64,000 nucleotides of DNA, taken from assembly GCA_009668015.1 (NCBI GenBank), contig WJYB01000005.1, positions 1 through 64,000 on the forward strand. Direction: 5' to 3'. This document shows, in pieces, positions 53,867-63,776 of the stretch (position 1 is its first letter; every line of letters starts with the position of its first letter). The position numbers and the translations under genes are program-made. The notes below the pieces were generated by a model. That model worked only from the letters and a program-made list of their open reading frames with translations. It was not told where the DNA came from and did not search any database. The DNA comes from Enterobacteriaceae bacterium RIT714. GTDB taxonomy: Bacteria; Pseudomonadota; Gammaproteobacteria; Enterobacterales; Enterobacteriaceae.

Positions 53867-53893
53867 ATACCCTCCCGCATCACGAGAGGGTAT
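53867..53893 (-). terminator. Hairpin after ohr
   Basis: A perfect 8-bp stem ATACCCTC (53867-53874)/GAGGGTAT (53886-53893) lies 10 bp past the ohr stop codon. No T run follows, so it may be a stabilising hairpin. Confidence 0.5.
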
Positions 53894-53903
53894 CGGGAAA
53901 TCA

Positions 53904-54332
53904 TCAGGCGATGATGTTCAGCGTCACATCAATATTGCCGCGGGTGGCATTAGAGTACGGGCAGACGATATGCGCGGCATCAACCAGTTTTTTGGCTTCC
54001 GCTTCGTCCATGCCTGGGACGTGAATATTCAGTTTTGCTTCGATACCAAAACCGGTTGGCAGTGGTCCGATACCCACTTCACCTTCGATGAATGCTTCTT
54101 TTGGCAGGGCAATTTTGTCACGGGCAGAGACGAACTTCATCGCGCCCAGGAAGCAGGCAGAGTAGCCAGCGGCGAACAGCTGTTCAGGGTTAGTGACTTC
54201 ACCGCCCATCCCGCCCATCTCTTTTGGCACGCCCAGTTTAACATCCAGTACGCCATCAGAAGAGGTCGCACGGCCGTCACGGCCTCCGGTGGCTTTGGCT
54301 TTGGCGGTATAAACAACTTTTTCTAAAGACAT
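53904..54332 (-). CDS. ohr: Ohr organic hydroperoxide reductase
   Basis: A 142-residue OsmC/Ohr-family thiol peroxidase that reduces organic and fatty acid hydroperoxides. The redox cysteines are in [13 protein letters not shown] (near residue 60) and [14 protein letters not shown] (near 124), with the catalytic Arg in the N-terminal GGRDGRA region. Its divergent-type regulator gene ohrR lies 84 bp upstream on the same strand. E. coli lacks ohr here; the ohr-ohrR-tetR group is inserted between dnaT and yjjB. Confidence 0.93.
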   Translation of the reverse strand: MSLEKVVYTAKAKATGGRDGRATSSDGVLDVKLGVPKEMGGMGGEVTNPEQLFAAGYSACFLGAMKFVSARDKIALPKEAFIEGEVGIGPLPTGFGIEAKLNIHVPGMDEAEAKKLVDAAHIVCPYSNATRGNIDVTLNIIA

Positions 54333-54416
54333 GGCAGGTTCCTCATCTTACATTTATGTGTGCTATTAAATAGCGTGCGATATATATGGGTAAATCTAAA
54401 CATGTTGACTATAGCC

Positions 54417-54869
54417 TCAGGCGCGATGGAGTTGCTGGCGCAGCTGCTCAAGCTGTTGCTTGAGGGCGAGCAGGGTATCGGCATCGCATTGCGCTGCACA
54501 GCCCACTGCCTGCGGGATATTCAGAGCCTGCTGCTGCAAAGCACGGCCTTCAGGGCGTAATGTCACCGCTACCTGACGTTCATCCTGGCGCGAACGCTGG
54601 CGGACAATCAAACCGGCATTTTCCAGTCGTTTCAGCAGCGGGGTTAAGGTGGCTGAGTCCAGAAACAGACGTTCGCCAATCTCCGACACCGTGATGTCAT
54701 CCTGCTCCCACAATATCAGCATGACCAGATATTGCGGATAAGTCAGGTCAAGCGGTGCCAGCAGTTGCCGGTACAGCTTATTCAGCGCCAGATTTGCGGA
54801 GTAAAGCGCAAAGCAGAGCTGGTTATCCAGCATCAGCGCAGAGTCGGTGTCGTTCGTTTTCGCGTTCAT
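54417..54869 (-). CDS. ohrR: OhrR peroxide-sensing MarR regulator
   Basis: A 150-residue MarR-family repressor. The sensing Cys is in [20 protein letters not shown] (near residue 19), followed by the two conserved tyrosines of the [14 protein letters not shown] region. The winged helix is at about 55-105 ([20 protein letters not shown]). It represses ohr until its Cys is oxidised. The gap between the genes has the AT-rich stretch near 54364-54390 and, upstream of ohrR, AATTAAATCGTGCAC on the minus strand; the similar ATTAAAT-GTGC words could be operators. Confidence 0.9.
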   Translation of the reverse strand: MNAKTNDTDSALMLDNQLCFALYSANLALNKLYRQLLAPLDLTYPQYLVMLILWEQDDITVSEIGERLFLDSATLTPLLKRLENAGLIVRQRSRQDERQVAVTLRPEGRALQQQALNIPQAVGCAAQCDADTLLALKQQLEQLRQQLHRA

Positions 54870-54910
54870 GCGTTGAATATAGATAGTGCACGATTTAATT
54901 GCAAGCGATT

Positions 54911-55558
54911 TTATGGACAGGTATAGCGCAGGGCGACCTGAACCGCCATCTTGCGGTAGTGCTGGCGCTGGGCCTGCTCATCGGCACCCTCTTCAAACAG
55001 CAGCGTGAAGGTATAGCTATTGGCGACATAGTGAAAACTAAAACTACTGATAAGACGGTGTAAGTCGCGTGCGTCAACGGTCTGATTAAACAGCTGTTTT
55101 GCTTTACCGCGCTGTAAGATTGCTTCTAGCAACTCCAGGGCGCTGCGATTAACCTGGCGTAAATAGCTGGATTGCTGCATAAAACGACCGCGCTGCATGT
55201 TTTCCATACAGATAATGCGAATGTAATCGGGATGATCGGCGTGATAGTCAAAGGTTGTTTCAACCAGATGTACCAGCGCCTCAACGGGCGGGATATCGGC
55301 CAGACTAAGCTGCTTTTCGCTGGCACGGATCTGGGTGTAGACGTATTCAAGCGCCTGCAGATACAGGCTCTCTTTATTTTTATAGTGATAAACCACCATC
55401 CGCTTGGTGGTGCCTGCTTTTTCCGCAATTTGCTCCATGCGCGCGCCGTTCAGACCATATTCAGCGAACAGGGCAATCGCGCTCTGAAAAATTTTGTCCT
55501 TCAGGCTGGAATCATCATGGTGGTCGGGGAATTCGCTGCCGGGGTTAGCCACTTCCAC
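54911..55558 (-). CDS. TetR/AcrR-family regulator
   Basis: A 215-residue regulator with a TetR HTH at about residues 18-64 (KDKIFQSAIALFAEYGLNGA, then KAGTTKRMVVYHYKNKESLY). The C-terminal domain (from residue 80) resembles the RutR/NemR-like sensors with YHADHPDYIRIICMENMQRG. No ligand can be inferred. It lies between ohrR and yjjB on the same strand, with gaps of 41 bp and 60 bp; its target may be elsewhere. Confidence 0.83.
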   Translation of the reverse strand: MEVANPGSEFPDHHDDSSLKDKIFQSAIALFAEYGLNGARMEQIAEKAGTTKRMVVYHYKNKESLYLQALEYVYTQIRASEKQLSLADIPPVEALVHLVETTFDYHADHPDYIRIICMENMQRGRFMQQSSYLRQVNRSALELLEAILQRGKAKQLFNQTVDARDLHRLISSFSFHYVANSYTFTLLFEEGADEQAQRQHYRKMAVQVALRYTCP

Positions 55559-55618
55559 TCCTTACATCGCCAAACAGAATGCAGGGATTATCACCATGGC
55601 AGCGAGAGAACACAAATT

Positions 55619-56859
<1,241 letters not shown>

Positions 56860-57246
56860 TTGTTGCCCTGAAAAATGAGAACTGCCAGATGGTCTGAATG
56901 TTTACTTTTATCACGAAGCACAGCCCCTGGTGCGCTGGGCCAGATCAACATTTGTGCAATCAGCGGGGAAAAGTCGTTGAGGGGATAGAGTCTATTTTGA
57001 TTTATTTTATGAATATTTAATTTTCAAATATACATTTACTAACTAATAATCTCTTGTTTATATTTTATCGCAAGGCTATTACATTACGCGGGTTTTGTAT
57101 TATATTAACCTCGGTTTTAGCGCCCCGGCATTATTTGGTAAGTTATAAATGGAACTTATACCCATAATTTATTTTCGAGGTGAACCTCATATCAGGGTGA
57201 CGCTTTAAATGTCATGAATTAAATGAAGAAAGGATTCGGAGTACCT
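56860..57246. other. AT-rich control region of yjjP and yjjQ-bglJ
   Basis: No gene is seen. Bases 56990-57130 are strongly AT-rich with A/T tracts, as in H-NS-silenced regions. In E. coli the yjjQ-bglJ operon is repressed by H-NS and activated by LeuO. A TATATT-type -10 and upstream TTGTAT-like words occur near 57095-57110, but no promoter can be fixed. Confidence 0.5.
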
Positions 57247-57972
57247 ATGTCACTAGCGAAGGGAAAGTTCGGAATTGTTTTCAGTAAAAGTCCGGTGATG
57301 AAGGCCGGGTTGGCCGGTGTGATGGCTCATAATTTTCCTGAATATGAAGTGGCTTATTGCGATTCGAAGGATGAAATGACATCGTTGCCGTTAGGCCGAG
57401 CCGTCGTTGCCATTATCGATATCTCTGGCGATTATGTTAATCCCCGTGTCACGCTCGAACAATATTATTTATTATTGAGACAGCATCGCCATATCCACTG
57501 GATATTTTTAGTTCCGCGCCCTCTCTATCCACTGGCGGTGGAGTTGCTCATGTCCCCGGAAAGCACGCTGCTGTCCGATATCGAACCTATTGAGGGGGTT
57601 CTTAAAGCCGTCAGTGCGGGGAGCAGTCAGTATGCTGAACGCATAAGTCAGTGCTTGCTAACTCCTGAGCCACTAAAGGTGGACGAAGCGTATGAGCCGC
57701 GTGTGGTGCTGACCCTTTCTGAGCGCAAAGTTCTGCGTTTGTTAGGCAAGGGGTGGGGTATCAATCAAATCGCTATGTTACTTAAGAAAAGCAATAAAAC
57801 AGTCAGTGCGCAAAAGAATAGCGCGATGCGGCGCTTATCTCTGCATGGTAATGCTGAAATGTACGCGTGGATTAATAGTACTCAGGGAATAAGAGAACTG
57901 AACTTAATTTCAGCCTATGGAGATTCAGAAGAATGGATAAAAATATCTCAGGAAGACATATTGCTGTCATAG
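57247..57972 (+). CDS. yjjQ: YjjQ LuxR-type regulator
   Basis: A 241-residue regulator with a receiver-like N-terminal domain (residues 10-125) lacking the usual phosphorylation site set, and a LuxR HTH at about 155-215 ([20 protein letters not shown], then [20 protein letters not shown]). It closely matches E. coli YjjQ, which represses flagellar and capsule genes. The ATG at 57247 is chosen because CGGAG lies 5 bp before it and it fits the homologue; the frame is open upstream to 57223. The end overlaps bglJ by 40 bp. Confidence 0.9.
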   Translation: MSLAKGKFGIVFSKSPVMKAGLAGVMAHNFPEYEVAYCDSKDEMTSLPLGRAVVAIIDISGDYVNPRVTLEQYYLLLRQHRHIHWIFLVPRPLYPLAVELLMSPESTLLSDIEPIEGVLKAVSAGSSQYAERISQCLLTPEPLKVDEAYEPRVVLTLSERKVLRLLGKGWGINQIAMLLKKSNKTVSAQKNSAMRRLSLHGNAEMYAWINSTQGIRELNLISAYGDSEEWIKISQEDILLS

Positions 57973-58619
57973 ACCAATGCATTCTGAGTGCGGTAGGGCT
58001 GGGACATCTTTTTGCTGCTGACCCTCTCGGCCAGTATCAGTTACATCTTTTTAATGATTTCGACACCTTTGAGACAGCTCTTTCGAATATCCCTTTTTTC
58101 TCGGTGATCTATTCACTTTCCGATGGGCGAGAAGAACGGCGGAACTGTCTGGTGTACCTGCGTGAATTAGCATTGACCCATGCCCGGATTCAGCGAATTA
58201 TTCTGGCTGCAAATGAAAGCGAAGCAAGATTGATTGGTCAGTTTTCTCCGTCTCGTCTCCATGGTGTCATCAGTAAGTCGGTTTCCTTGCCCGAATTGCG
58301 CCAGCAACTGACTCTGTTATTAGGGGAGACGACCCGGGTCAATGACAGCACATTCAATCACTGTAACCGCAGCCAGAGCAGGATGTTAAGTCCAACGGAG
58401 CGCGCCATTCTGCGGTATATGTCGTCTGGCCTGTCGATACCCGAAATTGCGGCCCGGCTGGACCGTAATATCAAAACTATCCGGGCACATAAATATAACG
58501 CGATGGTTAAACTGGGGGTGAGTTCTGACGTGGGTCTGCTTGATGCAGCAGATATTTTAGGGCATTTCCCCTCCCGGGAGCCCCTGTTTACCGCCCCTGT
58601 CCCGCCGCTTTTCTCCTGA
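57933..58619 (+). CDS. bglJ: BglJ LuxR-type regulator
   Basis: A 228-residue regulator of the RcsB-interacting type. In E. coli BglJ pairs with RcsB to activate bgl, leuO and others against H-NS silencing. The receiver-like domain ([20 protein letters not shown] at the start) is followed by the LuxR HTH at about 158-212 ([38 protein letters not shown]). It overlaps yjjQ by 40 bp in a different frame, indicating a single operon. The C-terminus is longer than the HTH by about 15 residues. Confidence 0.9.
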   Translation: MDKNISGRHIAVIDQCILSAVGLGHLFAADPLGQYQLHLFNDFDTFETALSNIPFFSVIYSLSDGREERRNCLVYLRELALTHARIQRIILAANESEARLIGQFSPSRLHGVISKSVSLPELRQQLTLLLGETTRVNDSTFNHCNRSQSRMLSPTERAILRYMSSGLSIPEIAARLDRNIKTIRAHKYNAMVKLGVSSDVGLLDAADILGHFPSREPLFTAPVPPLFS

Positions 58620-58653
58620 ATGGTTGAAGCGCCAGAGCGATCTGACGCGACAA

Positions 58654-59112
58654 TTAGCTGCAGACATCAATCCATTTAGCTGATGTGAGTTCTGCCATCC
58701 TCTCCGGTGCGATACGTACAGCGCTATGGATTGAACCGGCCGCAGGGAGCACTTCCTCATATTGCTTAAGCGATATATCGCAATAAACAGGCAGCGGATT
58801 TTCCAGGCCAAAGGGACAGACTCCGCCGACAGGATGGCCCGTCAGTGTCACCACCTCATCACTGCAAAGCATTCGTGCCTTCGCGCCAAAGGCATCTTTT
58901 AGCTTTTTGTTATCCAGGCGCGCATCGCCTTTGGCAACCACTAATATCACCTGATTTTTGATTTTCAGTGACAAAGTTTTCGCTATCTGACCCGGCTCAA
59001 CGTGATGGGCGGCAGCAGCCAGTGCAACGGTGGCAGTGCTTTGGCTAAGCTCAATAACATCAATATCCGGGGCATTGTCAGCAAAAAATTGCCGTACAGA
59101 GTGCAAACTCAT
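58654..59112 (-). CDS. YbaK-type aminoacyl-tRNA deacylase
   Basis: A 152-residue protein of the YbaK/EbsC/ProX editing family, which removes mischarged amino acids from tRNA in trans. Blocks are TATVALAAAAHHVEPGQIAK, the conserved Lys in AKTLSLKIKNQ, and GHPVGGVCPFGL. It is shorter and differs from E. coli YbaK. It lies between bglJ and a PTS gene in a spot where E. coli has none of them. The start has GGAGATAAC upstream. Substrate tRNA is not predictable from sequence. Confidence 0.82.
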   Translation of the reverse strand: MSLHSVRQFFADNAPDIDVIELSQSTATVALAAAAHHVEPGQIAKTLSLKIKNQVILVVAKGDARLDNKKLKDAFGAKARMLCSDEVVTLTGHPVGGVCPFGLENPLPVYCDISLKQYEEVLPAAGSIHSAVRIAPERMAELTSAKWIDVCS

Positions 59113-59230
59113 TGTTATCTCCTGACAAATATCCTGCGTAATCTGTCATAAGAAATTATGCTCTGTAAATATCTCTTAAGTAACAAATATCCTGTTCAGC
59201 CGATTTCTGGATCACCTTCACATTCACGGA

Positions 59231-59251
59231 AACCGGTTACAGTAACCGGTT
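59231..59251. promoter_or_regulatory. Perfect LacI-type operator of the PTS gene
   Basis: AACCGGTTAC (59231-59240), a single A, then GTAACCGGTT (59242-59251) is a perfect 21-bp palindrome. Such CCGG-containing dyads are typical of LacI/GalR-family repressors such as AscG. It lies about 190-210 bp before the EIIC gene start. No LacI gene is in the window. Confidence 0.75.
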
Positions 59252-59319
59252 GCAGTGCGTGAACGAGAGATTAATACTGACAAGGTTACTTCCTCTGTAT
59301 CCAATAATAAGAGTCGATT

Positions 59320-59427
59320 ATGAAATCAATCCGTCCGAGCTGTGCTGCTGGTACACGAACCAGCAAGGTTGTGAATCTGATGTATGGAACACCGTGTGGC
59401 GCGTATGCGCTCGAATTTAACATCTGA
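59320..59427 (+). CDS. Possible 35-codon leader frame before the PTS gene
   Basis: A 35-codon frame starting MKSIRPSCAAGTRTSKVVNL has AAGAG upstream, and its stop lies 13 bp before the EIIC start, just ahead of that gene's Shine-Dalgarno. It could couple translation or act as a leader. Cys, Arg and Ser content gives no clear sensing motif, so it may be chance. Confidence 0.3.
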   Translation: MKSIRPSCAAGTRTSKVVNLMYGTPCGAYALEFNI

Positions 59428-59440
59428 CAGGAGAGCCATA

Positions 59441-60784
59441 ATGTCTGCCAACCATGCTGCATTTAATCTGATATTCCGTTTTGTCGAAAACTATGTCAGT
59501 CCGATTGCCGGGCGGATCTCCTCCCAGCGTCATGTGATGGCGATTCGCGATGGGTTTATCTCCGCGATGCCGTTTATGATTGTCGGTTCTTTCTTGTTAG
59601 TGTTTGCTTACCCACCTTTTTCACCAGACACCACATGGGGATTTGCGCGCGCGTGGCTGGATATGGCAAAACAGTTTGAAGGTCAGATCCTGACCCCGTT
59701 CGATATGACCATGGGTATCATGTCGATCTACATTTGTGCAGCAATCGCCTATAACCTCGGCAAGCATTACGTTAAGTCGCATCAGCTTGACCCGTTCATG
59801 TGCGCGATGCTGTCACTGATGGCGTTTTTACTGGTGGCTGCTCCGAAAACAAAAGGCGCAATGCCGGTTGATAGCCTGGGCGGAACGGGGATCTTCACCG
59901 CGATTCTGGTGGCGGTGTACTGTGTCGAACTGATGCGTTTCCTGAAAGCGCACAATATTGGCATTCGGTTGCCGGACCAGGTTCCACCGATGATCAAAAA
60001 CTCGTTCGATCTGCTCATTCCGGTGTTAGTCGTGGTGCTCACGCTGTATCCGCTGAGCCTGTTGATTCAGTCTCAGTTTGACATGCTGATCCCTCAGGCC
60101 ATCATGTCGATCTTTAAACCGTTAGTCTCTGCTGCTGACTCTCTGCCTGCGATCCTGCTGGCGGTGCTCATTGGGCATTTGCTGTGGTTTGCCGGTATCC
60201 ACGGCGCAGCGATTGTGTCTGGTATGCTGCAAATGTTCTGGTTGACCAATCTGGGGATGAACCAGACTGCGCTGGCGCAGGGCGCACCGTTGCCACATAT
60301 CTTTATGGAAGCCTTCTGGACTTTCTTTATCGTTATCGGTGGTTCTGGCGCAACGATGGGGCTGGTGATCTGTTATCTGCGCAGCCGCTCTGCGCACTTA
60401 CGTTCCATTGGCCGTTTAAGCGTCGTTCCCAGCTTTTTCAACATCAACGAACCCGTCATTTTCGGTACGCCGATTGTGATGAATCCAGTGTTCTTCATTC
60501 CTTTCCTGCTGGCACCAATGGTTAACGCGGTACTTGCATGGGGAGCCATGAAGCTGGATCTGATTGGTCGTGTGATTTCAGTCGTGCCCTGGACCGCACC
60601 GGCACCGGTGGGGGCTGCGTGGGCGCTGGGGTGGGACTTCCGGGCTGCCGTTCTGGTGATTCTGCTGGCGCTGGTCTCCGCAATCATCTACTTCCCGTTC
60701 TTCAAAGTGTATGAGAAGCAACTGCTTGAGCAGGAAGCTGAAGAAGCGCAGCGTGCAGAAGACGAAAGTCAGCAGGTTGCCTAG
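59441..60784 (+). CDS. PTS EIIC, lactose/cellobiose family
   Basis: A 447-residue membrane permease subunit, the EIIC of the Lac/Chb PTS family with about ten hydrophobic segments. Typical blocks are MAIRDGFISAMPFMIVGSFL near residue 33, LLWFAGIHGAAIVSGML near 245, GGSGATMGLVI, and FFNINEPVIFGTPIVMNPVF near 345 with the conserved NEP. GGAGAG precedes the ATG at 59441. No EIIA or EIIB gene is beside it, so these must come from elsewhere. It probably carries a beta-glucoside or cellobiose-like sugar; control is by the perfect operator upstream. A strong terminator follows. Confidence 0.88.
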   Translation: MSANHAAFNLIFRFVENYVSPIAGRISSQRHVMAIRDGFISAMPFMIVGSFLLVFAYPPFSPDTTWGFARAWLDMAKQFEGQILTPFDMTMGIMSIYICAAIAYNLGKHYVKSHQLDPFMCAMLSLMAFLLVAAPKTKGAMPVDSLGGTGIFTAILVAVYCVELMRFLKAHNIGIRLPDQVPPMIKNSFDLLIPVLVVVLTLYPLSLLIQSQFDMLIPQAIMSIFKPLVSAADSLPAILLAVLIGHLLWFAGIHGAAIVSGMLQMFWLTNLGMNQTALAQGAPLPHIFMEAFWTFFIVIGGSGATMGLVICYLRSRSAHLRSIGRLSVVPSFFNINEPVIFGTPIVMNPVFFIPFLLAPMVNAVLAWGAMKLDLIGRVISVVPWTAPAPVGAAWALGWDFRAAVLVILLALVSAIIYFPFFKVYEKQLLEQEAEEAQRAEDESQQVA

Positions 60785-60792
60785 GTAACAGC

Positions 60793-60819
60793 AAAACGGC
60801 AACGTTGAGTTGCCGTTTT
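60793..60819 (+). terminator. Terminator of the PTS EIIC gene
   Basis: A perfect 11-bp stem AAAACGGCAAC (60793-60803)/GTTGCCGTTTT (60809-60819), loop GTTGA, ends in a T run, 8 bp after the stop. A small hairpin GTAGCC/GGCTAC at 60840-60855 also lies before the fhuF end. Confidence 0.9.
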
Positions 60820-60861
60820 TAATATCACTGCGGGAGTGCGTAGCCAGCAGGCTACAGGTGA

Positions 60862-61647
60862 TTATTTCAGCGTACAGTCACCACACTGCTGAACATCCGG
60901 CAGGCGATAGCGTTGGCAGCAGGTACGGCGCACGAGCAGTCCATCTCGCGGAACCACGGTGCGGAACAGCGGGTTATCCTGACCATCAGACAGTTGTTTA
61001 GCAAAGAAGCAGGACTGGCGCAGCGCGTCCACGGTCTCATCGCCCAGCACCGGTTTCATTTCGGTCAGATACCAGTGAATGAGATATCCGGTATTACTCC
61101 AGATGAGCTTTCCATTAATCTCGCCGGTCTCTTCCAGCGCATTCACCACCGGAATGAGCGCCTGCTTCACCAGCGTTTCCATGCGATCCTGAGCTGACAG
61201 CACCGTCGCATTTCGATCTTCATGCACGTCAATCCAGAAACACGCCGCGCGGCCGGTCTCATGGAATTCAACGTGAAAATGTTCTGGTGAAAGATCCAGC
61301 GCTGCGTCCTGTGTTAACAGTGCAATCATCAGCGGCGGGACCATCAGCCCGATATACCACTGTGCCCAAAGGGAGAGTAACGGCTTGTTTTCCCGAGCGA
61401 GAGAGGGCTGATTACGGTAAATATGATCGGAATAAACCGCCAGCAAAGATTGCATCTCGGCTGGTCGACTCCACTCTGCCAGCGTCATCGCCTGATGCGG
61501 ATGCGGTTCATCCAGCTTGATGAAATCCAGCAGATAAGCGCGTGTTTCGGCGATCGTCTCTCGTACGGAATCCGCAAGCGTTGTGCTCCCGGAGAGACGG
61601 GCTCGCCAGAGAATGGGGTCAACAGCGTGTACGGAACGAGTAGCCAT
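60862..61647 (-). CDS. fhuF: FhuF siderophore-iron reductase
   Basis: A 261-residue cytoplasmic ferric-siderophore reductase that frees iron from hydroxamates such as ferrichrome and ferrioxamine. The unusual [2Fe-2S] cysteine set is at the C-terminus: RRTCCQRYRLPDVQQCGDC, that is Cys-Cys-X10-Cys-X2-Cys. A Fur-type element lies just upstream. In E. coli it follows bglJ directly. It may work with the FoxA-like receptor encoded near 18 kb. Confidence 0.93.
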   Translation of the reverse strand: MATRSVHAVDPILWRARLSGSTTLADSVRETIAETRAYLLDFIKLDEPHPHQAMTLAEWSRPAEMQSLLAVYSDHIYRNQPSLARENKPLLSLWAQWYIGLMVPPLMIALLTQDAALDLSPEHFHVEFHETGRAACFWIDVHEDRNATVLSAQDRMETLVKQALIPVVNALEETGEINGKLIWSNTGYLIHWYLTEMKPVLGDETVDALRQSCFFAKQLSDGQDNPLFRTVVPRDGLLVRRTCCQRYRLPDVQQCGDCTLK

Positions 61648-61665
61648 AGCGGAATAGGATACAAA

Positions 61666-61684
61666 TCTAAATGATAATGATTGC
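61666..61684 (-). promoter_or_regulatory. Fur box of fhuF
   Basis: On the plus strand AAATGATAATGATTG is two to three copies of the Fur half-unit GATAAT/ATGATT. On the minus strand the core is AATCATTATCATTTAGAT. It lies about 20-40 bp upstream of the fhuF start. Confidence 0.7.
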
Positions 61685-61745
61685 CAATCCTAGCTATAGA
61701 TAAATTCGAGCGCAAGCCTTTTGTCGTTAAAGCGGGAGCTGTGGC

Positions 61746-62810
61746 TTAACCGGCCTGAAGTTCAGGGCTAAGCAGGATATTGTTGCGCCCCATATGTTTG
61801 GCTTCGTATAACGCTTTATCGGCTTTCTCAAGTGCGCTGTCGATATCCTCCGGCTCAAAGATGGCAATACCCATGCTGACGGTCACATTGGTGGCTACGC
61901 TCACATTAAACATATGCGGGATCTTGAGGTCGTAAACCTTCTGACGAATACGTTCTGCTGTCTGGCGTGCCTGATCGAGGGTCACGCTGGTGAGCAGCAC
62001 CATAAACTCCTCGCCGCCAAAGCGCGCAACAATATCCCGTGAACGCACCGCATCGCGAATAGCGGCGGAAACCCGAATCAGCGCCTGGTCGCCCATCATA
62101 TGACCGTAATGATCGTTATAAGCTTTGAAATGATCGATATCCAGCAACAGAACGAAATGTTCACCCTGCTCCAGTGCCGGAAGGTTCTCGAGCCGATTTT
62201 GTAGTCCACGGCGGTTATACAGGCCTGTCAGTGGGTCCATCATGCTCAAATCGTTCAGCGTCTCCCGCTCCTCAAGCAGCTGGTACAGCAGTTGTTGAGC
62301 AAAGCGATCGTTTCGCTTTTGAATCACATGATGAATCGCAATCCCGGCCATAGGCAGGGCGAGGGAGTACACAATACGTAGCCACTGATCGTGATCGCTA
62401 AACCACAGACAGACGACAAATGTCGGTAGCGAGTGCATCGTGAACGCCTTGATATTACTGGCGAAAGCCAGCGAACCAATAAAAAGTACGCTTAAAAATG
62501 CGAGCAGCAGGAAAGTGATCCGATCGTCAGTCACGAACGTGAATTTATACGCGATATGCCATGCCCATATTCCACCAAAGATGAACGAAATCAGCGGAAT
62601 ATTGATCTTCCTGGTTTTATTTCTCCAGTGCCATGTGAGCAACGACAAACTGAGCGTAAGAATTATCGCTACAGGTAAAGTCAGCGCACGCACGCTGTAA
62701 AGCGGGTTCAACGCAGTAAAAAGCGCAGATATGGCGTTCAGGAATAAAAATAAACGTAAAGATAACTGATATTTCTTGTGACGTAATGAACGCCAGGATT
62801 GTGCTGTCAT
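61746..62810 (-). CDS. Membrane diguanylate cyclase (GGDEF)
   Basis: A 354-residue enzyme making cyclic di-GMP. About six N-terminal transmembrane segments (residues 18-165) act as sensor. The GGDEF domain spans 190-350, with DPLTGLYNRRG, GGEEF at 265-269 (active) and the inhibitory I-site RSRD at 256-259, five residues before it. In E. coli no such gene stands between fhuF and yjjZ, so it is an addition here. The ligand of the membrane part is unknown. The ATG is followed by a basic start (MTAQSWRSLRHKKYQ). Confidence 0.87.
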   Translation of the reverse strand: MTAQSWRSLRHKKYQLSLRLFLFLNAISALFTALNPLYSVRALTLPVAIILTLSLSLLTWHWRNKTRKINIPLISFIFGGIWAWHIAYKFTFVTDDRITFLLLAFLSVLFIGSLAFASNIKAFTMHSLPTFVVCLWFSDHDQWLRIVYSLALPMAGIAIHHVIQKRNDRFAQQLLYQLLEERETLNDLSMMDPLTGLYNRRGLQNRLENLPALEQGEHFVLLLDIDHFKAYNDHYGHMMGDQALIRVSAAIRDAVRSRDIVARFGGEEFMVLLTSVTLDQARQTAERIRQKVYDLKIPHMFNVSVATNVTVSMGIAIFEPEDIDSALEKADKALYEAKHMGRNNILLSPELQAG

Positions 62811-63027
62811 GTCGGTGTTTTTTATTAAAACTGAATTAAATCAAAATAATGGCTGCCAATGTGAATGAAAAACTGAAAAATTATCAGGTACTAAAATATC
62901 AGGAAATTGTTATAGGTAGTTAACAGGTGTGCAATTTATCACCTTACACATTTCCTGTCATTACGGGAAAGGTAAAGGTTGCGAGAATGTGTACGCCCAT
63001 ACTGACAAATGAGAAAACCTATCATAT

Positions 63028-63046
63028 GATATTGGTTATCATTATC
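63028..63046 (+). promoter_or_regulatory. Fur box of yjjZ
   Basis: GATATTGGTTATCATTATC agrees with the 19-bp Fur consensus GATAATGATAATCATTATC at 16 of 19 positions. It ends 18 bp before the yjjZ start codon at 63065, so iron-dependent repression is very likely. Confidence 0.88.
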
Positions 63047-63064
63047 GAATTGAGAGAGAAAATC

Positions 63065-63295
63065 ATGTTGAGTAGGGCACTGGGAAGTGGATGGGGAGTG
63101 TTACTGCCGGGGCTGATCGTTGCCGGGCTGACATTTGCCGATCTCTCATTAGATGTCTGGAAAACGATGATTGTGTCTGGCTTGTTGGCGACATCAGCGA
63201 TGATTTGGCACAAACAGTTGCGGCACTTCGTTCTGCTGCCATCATGCGTAGCGCTGATCAGTGGGATGCTGGTAATAATGATGAGTTTGAAATAA
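63065..63295 (+). CDS. yjjZ: YjjZ, DUF1435 small membrane protein
   Basis: A 76-residue protein with three hydrophobic segments (about 11-25, 34-47 and 55-73), starting MLSRALGSGWGVLLPGLIVA, the DUF1435 family as in E. coli YjjZ. The ATG at 63065 has GAGAGAGAAAA upstream. Upstream in-frame ATGs to 62927 would put the Fur box inside the gene and are rejected. Position before the tRNA-Leu genes and rsmC matches E. coli. The function is unknown, but Fur control suggests a role in iron handling. Confidence 0.85.
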   Translation: MLSRALGSGWGVLLPGLIVAGLTFADLSLDVWKTMIVSGLLATSAMIWHKQLRHFVLLPSCVALISGMLVIMMSLK

Positions 63296-63335
63296 GAGGG
63301 AAAACAGAGAAAAATCAGGGAGGAGATAAGATAAG

Positions 63336-63422
63336 TGGTGCGAAGAGGGGGACTTGAACCCCCACGTCCGTAAGAACACTAACACCTGAAGCTAGCGCGT
63401 CTACCAATTCCGCCACCTTCGC
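63336..63422 (-). tRNA. leuV: tRNA-Leu (CAG), third of the cluster
   Basis: An 87-base tRNA with encoded CCA, anticodon CAG in GCTTCAGGTGTTA, and long variable arm typical of leucine tRNA. Acceptor 5' strand GCGAAGG pairs with TCTTCGC without mismatch. The T-stem loop GGGGGTTCAAGTCCCCC is standard. It is the last gene of the transcript. Confidence 0.96.
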
Positions 63423-63454
63423 ACTGTTATCTTATTCTTTTGATATCGCCTCGT

Positions 63455-63541
63455 TGGTGCGAGGGGGGGGACTTGAACCCCCACGTCCGTAAAGACACTA
63501 ACACCTGAAGCTAGCGCGTCTACCAATTCCGCCACCGTCGC
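63455..63541 (-). tRNA. leuP: tRNA-Leu (CAG), second of the cluster
   Basis: An 87-base tRNA with anticodon CAG and encoded CCA, nearly identical to its neighbours. The 5' acceptor strand is GCGACGG and the 3' strand CCCTCGC, giving a C-C mismatch at pair 5-68. E. coli copies have an A-C mismatch here as recalled. Confidence 0.96.
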
Positions 63542-63569
63542 CCGGTGAGAACAATATCAACATGGTTTG

Positions 63570-63656
63570 TGGTGCGAGGGGGGGGACTTGAACCCCCACG
63601 TCCGTAAAGACACTAACACCTGAAGCTAGCGCGTCTACCAATTCCGCCACCGTCGC
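63570..63656 (-). tRNA. leuQ: tRNA-Leu (CAG), first of the cluster
   Basis: An 87-base tRNA with anticodon CAG and encoded CCA, identical in the acceptor to the second copy (GCGACGG with CCCTCGC and a C-C mismatch). It is the first gene after the promoter. Copy letters follow the E. coli cluster order and are nominal. Confidence 0.96.
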
Positions 63657-63697
63657 ATACCATCAATACTTAAAAAGTATCGCAACCACGGAGGCGC

Positions 63698-63725
63698 ATT
63701 CTAGATGTTTTCAGCTTTTCGTCAA
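63698..63725 (-). promoter_or_regulatory. Promoter of the tRNA-Leu operon
   Basis: On the minus strand TTGACG, 16 bp, then TAGAAT forms a strong sigma-70 promoter. The GC-rich sequence GCGCCTCC right after the -10 is a stringent discriminator, as in rRNA and tRNA promoters, so growth-rate and ppGpp control is expected. The RNA starts about 35 bp before the first tRNA. Confidence 0.88.
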
Positions 63726-63776
63726 TAGATAATTGCCCAGGGTGTTTTAATTGCTGCAAAAATGGGCATTTACATA

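Noticed and set aside
62927..63064. Longer yjjZ start at 62927.
   Set aside because: The Fur box at 63028-63046 would then be inside the gene; the ATG at 63065 has a good ribosome site.
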